Below, piece after piece: positions 58,669 through 64,000 of a stretch of DNA of 64,000 nucleotides. Location: the NCBI GenBank assembly GCA_031290935.1, contig JAISLK010000037.1, positions 62,001 through 126,000 on the forward strand, read 5' to 3'. How positions within the stretch are numbered: the stretch's first letter is position 1; each line of letters opens with the position of its first letter. The translations under genes were made by a program, and so were the position numbers. The DNA comes from Prevotellaceae bacterium (GTDB lineage: Bacteria > Bacteroidota > Bacteroidia > Bacteroidales > UBA932). Below the pieces are notes generated by a model that was not told the DNA's origin, did not search any database, and was given only the letters and a program-made list of their open reading frames with translations.

Positions 58669-60585
58669 ATGAAAAAAATAACAATAATAACGTTTTTAAC
58701 TGTCTTATTCTCGGTTACAAGCTGTGAAAAATATTTGGATGTCAATAAAAATATTGACGCCCCTGACCGTATAGATAGCTACTTGTACCTTTCCGGTATT
58801 TTACAGTCCTATCAGGATATTTATAATGATTTGCATGCAATAGCCCCCATGATAGAAATGTGGGGTACTACCAATGCAAATTATACTCCTTTTGCCAATC
58901 ATTTCTACTATAAAAGTTCGGACGTTGGCGGAGTAGTTTGGCGTACGGTTTACTGGGGACAGGGAATGAACCTGGAGAACCTCATCAATCAGTCTATAGC
59001 GGCCGAAGAATGGACGCTGGTGGGTATCGGGTATGCTATCAAATCCTTTAGTTGGGATATGCTTACGAAATTATATGCCGATGTGCCCTTAAAGCAAGCC
59101 TTCAGTACCGGACGGACGATATATGATTACGATTACCAAAATGAAATCTACACGCAAGTACGCGCATGGGCGCGGGAGGCCATTAAGTATTTGGAAATGG
59201 ACGATAAGACCAGTTACGGCTCTAAATTAACCGACCATGACTGGATATACAAAGGCGACAAGGCAAAATGGATCAAGTTTGCCTACGCAGTGATTGTGCG
59301 AAATCTGGCCTCATTGTCCAACAAGACCGGTTTTGTAACGCAGTATGCTGACGAATTGATCGAATGCGCCGGGAAATCTTTCCAGTCGGCAGATGACGAC
59401 GCGCGGGTAGGGGTGTCCGGCGGCTCCCAGTCCGTACCTTATAGCGGATTCAATAACTTTTGGGGAACTGCCAGGAATAATCTCGGGCAAACTTCGTTTC
59501 AACACGACTATGCTGTGCAGGTAATGACCGGCACTGTGCCTGTATATGAGGCTGACGGAAATAGAAAAAAAGTTGTGATACCTCCTACGCATGAGGATAC
59601 GCTTTATTACGCCTACTATCCGTATGAATTAGTTCCCCAACAAATTATTTGCGACACGTCGAAAGCGACAGGACATTTTGACCCCCGTGTAATAGCCAAA
59701 CTTAGTACGACAACAAACCAGTATATGTACATAGATAATGCCGACAGCGTAAAAGCCTATAAATATTATGGAGCGCGGAGATCGACCGAACGCATCAACC
59801 CCATTGACGCCGGCGGCGTACCCACTTTTTTTGGCCGAGATGCCGCCGTAAAAAACGGTTCAACAGCTCCGCCTAATGATGGAAAAGGGCGTTGGATATA
59901 TCACGACGAAGCGCCGTATATCCTGACGACTTGCGCCGAAATAAAATTCTGCCTGGCGGAAGCCTATTGGAAAAAGGGGCAAAAGGGATTGGCTTACGAA
60001 GCCTTTAAAGAAGGCGTAAAAGCAGATATTGCCTTTACCGCCGGGCAACTTCGGCCGGGAGCCAAAGGCCAGGAAGTCGGTGGCGACAAAGTTACCGCAG
60101 CAGTGTTCAATACCCTTGCCAACGAATATACGGCAGGGCCTTATGTAGATGGATTGGGCGAAGCCAATTTAACCCTTTCGCATATTATGATGCAAAAATG
60201 GGTAGCCCTTTACCCTTGGGGCGCTATGGAAGCATGGGTGGACATGCGCAAATACCATTATGATATTGCCTATACCGGCAATTATCCGACACTGGGCAAT
60301 GGCTGGGATGCTACAAGGCGTATCCAGCATAAAGCAGATGATGCCCAAGACAGGCTGTATAAAGGTTTTTACCTGGGAGCGGCAGAGCGATTGGAATTTC
60401 GTGATGCCCCTTACAATATCGAGAATGAAGGTTCTCCTTGCTACCGCTTGCGTCCGCGCTATAATTCGGAATATATCTGGAATATTCCTTCGCTGGAAAA
60501 ATTAAAACCCATTGCCGGCACAGCTCCTAATTATCAATGTTCGATACCCTGGTTTGCCTACCCGGGAGATTATCCTGCTAACTAA
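58669..60585 (+). CDS. SusD/RagB-type lipoprotein (long SusD-like_2 group)
   Basis: A 638-aa protein, longer than typical SusD, with lipobox 'LTVLFSVTSCEKYLDVNKNI'. The pattern 'IAPMIEMWGTTNANYTPFAN' and 'WTLVGIGYAIKSFSWDMLTK', and a C-terminal part with 'RLRPRYNSEYIWNIPSLEKL', fit the SusD-like_2 branch. It is the binding partner of the preceding SusC, 12 bp upstream. Confidence 0.9.
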   Translation: MKKITIITFLTVLFSVTSCEKYLDVNKNIDAPDRIDSYLYLSGILQSYQDIYNDLHAIAPMIEMWGTTNANYTPFANHFYYKSSDVGGVVWRTVYWGQGMNLENLINQSIAAEEWTLVGIGYAIKSFSWDMLTKLYADVPLKQAFSTGRTIYDYDYQNEIYTQVRAWAREAIKYLEMDDKTSYGSKLTDHDWIYKGDKAKWIKFAYAVIVRNLASLSNKTGFVTQYADELIECAGKSFQSADDDARVGVSGGSQSVPYSGFNNFWGTARNNLGQTSFQHDYAVQVMTGTVPVYEADGNRKKVVIPPTHEDTLYYAYYPYELVPQQIICDTSKATGHFDPRVIAKLSTTTNQYMYIDNADSVKAYKYYGARRSTERINPIDAGGVPTFFGRDAAVKNGSTAPPNDGKGRWIYHDEAPYILTTCAEIKFCLAEAYWKKGQKGLAYEAFKEGVKADIAFTAGQLRPGAKGQEVGGDKVTAAVFNTLANEYTAGPYVDGLGEANLTLSHIMMQKWVALYPWGAMEAWVDMRKYHYDIAYTGNYPTLGNGWDATRRIQHKADDAQDRLYKGFYLGAAERLEFRDAPYNIENEGSPCYRLRPRYNSEYIWNIPSLEKLKPIAGTAPNYQCSIPWFAYPGDYPAN

Positions 60586-60611
60586 ATTATTAATTTTTAA
60601 ACTTAAAAATT

Positions 60612-61622
60612 ATGAAACAAATTAAATATATAAATTTATTGTTATTGATTATGTTTTTCGCCTCTTGCGAAAAACATGTAGTAGACTACGACACCTATAC
60701 GTTAACGGAAAATACGGCGGAATACCAGTTACATTATTTTGTACCTGTTCCTTCTGCAGCCGCGAATAACATCTATAAAGTAGAAGTTAATGATGATGTC
60801 GTTACTACTAATGCTGCTACGTTGGTTACTTACAACGCTATTCCCAGCGGCGGCGTAGGCCGGTTCGCTACTGTGGCTCCCGGTACAGTAAACATAAAGT
60901 TGTATCAACTGACCAATCCAAGTTTACCATACAGCGATGCTAATTTAACTAAAGTATACGACCAGAACACGCAACTACAAGGCGGTAAAAAGCAGAATAT
61001 TTTTGTATATGATTTTACTCAACCGCCGATTGTTTTTGATAACGGGTACCCTTATATATCCGACCGCCGGCCGTATGATACGGATACCATTGCGTATGTA
61101 AAATTCTACAATTTTATGTTTGAAACCACGGACGTTCCTACAACCATGAAATTGCAGTACCAGTACCAATATATTTTGCACCCGCTTTATACCCTCGAAG
61201 ACGCCCAAAAAGGTGTTATACCCGAAGGTAAAAAAGTAGGAGATGCAACCGGAGATACCAAACGAAGCGCATGGCTCAATATTGGCAACCCGCTTGCTTT
61301 TGGTGAAACAACCGGATGGCAAGAGGTAGTGGTCAAAAAAACAAGTTACATTGCACAGGGCTCGGCAACCATTTATTATCGGATTGTAGTTTCTGCTGAA
61401 AATGGCGGAGTACCCGGCGTTACTGTAATGGATAGCAATGATTGGGTTTTGCGGGCACGGACGAATGCCAGCAATGTAAATACGTACAATGCTTATTCTT
61501 ATAGCACTTCACTAACAATTGGGCGAAGACAACACCACACGATAGGCGGCCAGCGGGCAGGGGGCGACATTCCTGGTGTTGCTGATCCGATAATCGGGAT
61601 CAAACTTTTTACAGCACTCTAA
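60612..61622 (+). CDS. Lipoprotein of unknown ligand in the third SusCD operon
   Basis: A 336-aa protein with lipobox 'LLLIMFFASCEKHVVDYD'. The following 110 residues look like a beta-sandwich resembling DUF4397-type domains ('VTYNAIPSGGVGRFATVAPG', 'VNIKLYQLTNPSLPYSD'). The C-terminal half is also beta-rich. I do not recognise the family firmly. It is the last gene of the SusC-SusD-lipoprotein operon, 26 bp after susD, and ends 19 bp before a strong terminator. Base composition is more AT-rich than in most of the window. Confidence 0.75.
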   Translation: MKQIKYINLLLLIMFFASCEKHVVDYDTYTLTENTAEYQLHYFVPVPSAAANNIYKVEVNDDVVTTNAATLVTYNAIPSGGVGRFATVAPGTVNIKLYQLTNPSLPYSDANLTKVYDQNTQLQGGKKQNIFVYDFTQPPIVFDNGYPYISDRRPYDTDTIAYVKFYNFMFETTDVPTTMKLQYQYQYILHPLYTLEDAQKGVIPEGKKVGDATGDTKRSAWLNIGNPLAFGETTGWQEVVVKKTSYIAQGSATIYYRIVVSAENGGVPGVTVMDSNDWVLRARTNASNVNTYNAYSYSTSLTIGRRQHHTIGGQRAGGDIPGVADPIIGIKLFTAL

Positions 61623-61641
61623 TTCCATAGAGTTAATAAAT

Positions 61642-61697
61642 AAATAATTATAACAAAGAAGCCGTCCGAAAGGACGGCTTCTTTGTTATAATTATTT
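61642..61697. terminator. Perfect 26-bp-stem bidirectional terminator
   Basis: Two exact 26-bp arms (inner part 'caaagaagccgtcc') enclose a GAAA tetraloop, with A/T-rich outer parts. It ends the third SusCD operon and separates it from the promoter segment of the fourth SusC. Confidence 0.92.
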
Positions 61698-62145
61698 GAT
61701 TATCTCAAGTGTGTTTATTTGATTAAAATTTTAATATACTCAGTTAAAATTGATTTTGATAGACAGGCATATACATGGGGTGGGGACGAATTTGGGTATA
61801 AAAAGGGCAAAATAACATGTTTTATGAAGCATGTATAGTTAATATTAACAAGTATTTATAAAGAAAAATAGGAGGTGTGAAAACCGGTAAGAAAAAATAT
61901 TGTATTAGACCGAAAAAAATAAAAACATATTGAATTATAACATATTAATATTTTTTACAACAATGATTTTTTGTTTTTTTCGATACCCGTTGCATCCATT
62001 TTCGACGAATTAATTTTCCGCATCAATTTAAAAATTTAATAAAAAATAGCAAAATTATAAAAAAATGCAGCATTGAATTATAACTTATTAATGTTTTTGT
62101 TAATAATTTTGGTTGATTTTTTGCTGTAATTTCATTAAGATTTTT

Positions 62146-62153
62146 TATATTTG
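62146..62153 (+). promoter_or_regulatory. Promoter box inside the 61.7 kb segment, facing SusC
   Basis: TATATTTG followed by C, an exact match to TAnnTTTG, about 125 bp before the SusC start. An upstream TTTG is present, but its 22-bp spacing is slightly long. Confidence 0.65.
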
Positions 62154-62173
62154 CATTAACAAATTTAAAACAA

Positions 62174-62197
62174 AATTTTAACTGAGTATATTAAAAT
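62174..62197 (+). repeat. Right inverted repeat of the 61.7 kb segment
   Basis: 24-bp arm, exact reverse complement of 61728-61751. It differs from the corresponding repeat of the 54.5 kb segment at two adjacent positions. Confidence 0.95.
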
Positions 62198-62277
62198 GTA
62201 AATTCAAAAATTAATTAAAAGATTATCAAGGCTATATAAGTTTAAAATTTTATTTATTAACCCAACTTAAATTATCT

Positions 62278-64000
62278 ATGAATTTGAAAAAATCAAAAAA
62301 ATCAAGCAGCAGCTTACTTTACAGAGCTTGCCTTGTCGCAGGCGCATGCCTGTGTTGGATGTGCAGCCTTACGTTGGCAAATGCACAACAGCAAACAAAA
62401 ACATTGGCCGGCACAGTGGTCGATGCAAAAGGAGAAACCGTTGTCGGGGCATCCATTTCCGAAAGGGGAACGACGAATGCCGTGATGACGGATGTAGATG
62501 GGAAATTTTCCATTACCGTACGGGAAGGCGCAACCTTAAACGTTTCTTTTTTGGGTTACAAAACGCAATCGTATGTGGTGGGCGCAGCTAATTCTGCTCG
62601 GATAGTATTGCAGGAAGACAGCAAAGTGCTGGACGAAGTAGTAGTAGTCGGCTACGGTATGCAGCGGAAAGAAAACCTGACCGGCGCCGTAGTATCGGTG
62701 GATGTGGACAAAACCTTAGCCAGCCGTCCTATAGCCGACGTCGGGCGCGGATTACAGGGCTCCGTCCCGGGGTTGTCGGTGGTAGTGGCCAGCGGTGAAA
62801 TCGGTTCCGACCCGATTATGAAAATTCGCGGGCAGGTTGCTTCTTTAAACGGAAGTTCCACACCGCTAATACTGATGGATAATGTCGAAATCCCCAGCAT
62901 TCAGGTGGTCAATCCTGACGACATTGAATCTATTTCCGTATTAAAAGACGCCGCATCGGCTTCTATTTACGGTTCTAAAGGCGCATTTGGAGTTATTTTG
63001 ATAACGACCAAAAAAGGCGCAAGAACAGAATCTGTGTCGGTAACTTATTCGGCCAATTTCTCATGGCAGAACAGGGCAAAAGAATTAAACATGGCAACCA
63101 TAGACGGGTTGCAATATACCCTGGATGCGGCTCGTAGCCGTAACCCCGAAAATCCGGGTACCGGCGTAGTCGGCAATATGTGGCGAATAAATGAAGAAAG
63201 CCTTAAGAAAGCAAGAAAATGGGTAGAAACGTACGGCAGTACGGTGAAGCCGACGGACCCTGTGGTATATAACAGGGACTGGTATATAGACCCGGCTTTT
63301 GGCCCTGCGTATAAATTGGGGATACGTACCTACAATTCAGTGGACGCCTTAGTAAAGGAATGGACGCCGACCATGACGCACAACTTGTCTCTCAACGGAC
63401 GGTCGGGTAAAACAACTTACCATATCGGCTTAGGCTTTTTGGAACAAACCGGAATGACAAAACCCGCCAAACATGATGATTTCAAACGCTACAATGCATC
63501 CATCAATGTGTCAACAGAAGTGAATAAATATTTGACATTGCATGGAGGCGCTATTTATTCCGACCGGACTAAACGTTATCCCAGTATCGGCTCTACCTAT
63601 ACAGACCCGTGGTTATATGCCTATCGTTGGGGCAGTTTGATGCCTATCGGCGTGGTAGACCAGTTTGGCGACCAGATAAGAAACCCTGCGTATGAACTGG
63701 CCGAAACAACCACTTCAAGCAAGCGCAATATTTATGTGAATATAAATTTGGGCGCTACCGTTAATTTTACAAAAGACTGGAATCTTCAATTTGACTACAC
63801 GCATGTTACAAGAGGAGATATAACAGAAACATCTATCCCGACTTTTGCCGGTGGCGATGCATGGTATGGAGCAGTAGAATGGCTGGACGAAAACGGCAAC
63901 CAGGTTTTTGTGGACGAACAAGGGAACATAACGGGCACAGGAGGCGTACCTGCCTACAGGTTTAGTCCGATAGAATGGAATGCGTCCGGTTCGTCGGGAA
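62278..64000 (+). CDS. SusC/RagA family TonB-linked outer-membrane transporter, 3' end missing
   Basis: The frame opens at the ATG at 62278 and stays open to the window edge, about 574 codons; it is absent from the ORF track because no stop is reached. A long basic N-terminus and signal peptide ('LVAGACLCWMCSLTLANAQQ') precede a carboxypeptidase-D-like domain ('GTVVDAKGETVVGASISERG'), the linker 'LDEVVVVGYGMQRKENLTGA', a plug ('DDIESISVLKDAASASIYGS') and the first barrel strands. Signal peptide and leader resemble those of the SusC at 55501, pointing to a shared origin. A SusD gene is expected downstream. Confidence 0.93.
   Translation, partial: MNLKKSKKSSSSLLYRACLVAGACLCWMCSLTLANAQQQTKTLAGTVVDAKGETVVGASISERGTTNAVMTDVDGKFSITVREGATLNVSFLGYKTQSYVVGAANSARIVLQEDSKVLDEVVVVGYGMQRKENLTGAVVSVDVDKTLASRPIADVGRGLQGSVPGLSVVVASGEIGSDPIMKIRGQVASLNGSSTPLILMDNVEIPSIQVVNPDDIESISVLKDAASASIYGSKGAFGVILITTKKGARTESVSVTYSANFSWQNRAKELNMATIDGLQYTLDAARSRNPENPGTGVVGNMWRINEESLKKARKWVETYGSTVKPTDPVVYNRDWYIDPAFGPAYKLGIRTYNSVDALVKEWTPTMTHNLSLNGRSGKTTYHIGLGFLEQTGMTKPAKHDDFKRYNASINVSTEVNKYLTLHGGAIYSDRTKRYPSIGSTYTDPWLYAYRWGSLMPIGVVDQFGDQIRNPAYELAETTTSSKRNIYVNINLGATVNFTKDWNLQFDYTHVTRGDITETSIPTFAGGDAWYGAVEWLDENGNQVFVDEQGNITGTGGVPAYRFSPIEWNASGSSG

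Larger units (their letters stand above)
61728..62197 (+). other. Putative invertible promoter segment, ON orientation (upstream of the fourth SusC)
   Basis: A 470-bp AT-rich segment is bounded by perfect 24-bp inverted repeats (61728-61751 and 62174-62197; core 'aattttaactgagtatatta'). It is homologous to the reverse complement of 54549-55045. Its only strong promoter box (62146-62153) lies near the right end and points at the SusC gene starting at 62278. An internal dyad ACATG...CATGT (61815-61834) corresponds to ACACG...CGTGT in the other copy. No coding sequence is evident inside. Confidence 0.7.

Noticed and set aside
54549-62197. Both inverted-repeat segments as miniature transposons
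   Set aside because: Terminal repeats alone would fit, but no target-site duplications were seen, each copy lies just upstream of a SusC gene, and each carries an oriented promoter. It remains the main alternative.

Overview
The window comes from a Bacteroidota genome, most likely order Bacteroidales. It carries several SusC/SusD pairs, a PorP/SprF protein with a CHU_C-tailed secreted protease (type IX secretion), a BACON-domain lipoprotein, and many copies of the phylum-specific promoter box TAnnTTTG (usually TATCTTTGC). No rRNA operon, CRISPR array or intact insertion sequence was seen.

Layout. 1-0.4 kb: 3' end of a kdsC-like phosphatase, then a 21-bp tandem array. 0.8-14 kb (minus strand): the classical information-processing cluster, read as tRNA-Thr(UGU), Tyr, Gly, Thr(GGU), tuf, tRNA-Trp, secE, nusG, rplK, rplA, rplJ, rplL, attenuator hairpin, rpoB, rpoC. 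14.2-20.7 kb: M23 peptidase, arginine-decarboxylase-like enzyme, a second 21-bp array with the same leader as the first, clpC and tRNA-Asn. 20.9-25 kb: a three-gene minus-strand operon (subtilisin with three Big2 domains and a CHU_C tail, PorP/SprF, small secreted protein). 25.1-32.2 kb: minus-strand operon of BACON/adhesin-like lipoprotein, SusC, SusD and a lipoprotein. 32.7-34 kb: tyrosine recombinase. 34.2-39 kb: second SusC/SusD pair. 39-54.5 kb: mostly housekeeping genes (tpiA, folC, phosphoesterase, galE, a WecA/MraY-type transferase, dnaE, an exported deformylase-like lipoprotein, tRNA-Ile, lipoprotein, thioredoxin-like protein, xerD, O-methyltransferase, M16 peptidase, tRNA-Phe). 54.5-64 kb: third SusC/SusD/lipoprotein operon and the 5' part of a fourth SusC.

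The most interesting structure lies upstream of the last two SusC genes. Each has a homologous segment of about 0.5 kb (54549-55045 and 61728-62197) bounded by perfect inverted repeats of 30 bp and 24 bp. Each segment has one Bacteroidota promoter box near one end. In the right copy the box points at its SusC gene; in the left copy the whole segment is reversed and the box points away. This is what a pair of invertible, phase-variable promoters would look like, one caught ON and one OFF. The two copies also carry a small dyad whose arms differ by a compensatory base-pair change.

A second theme is four intergenic tandem arrays with a 21-bp (or 2 x 21-bp) period but three different unit families. 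Two of them share a nearly identical 49-bp leader in opposite orientation. These look like a family of dispersed, dyad-rich repeat elements, not genes. All calls come from reading the sequence and supplied ORFs; no database search was run.
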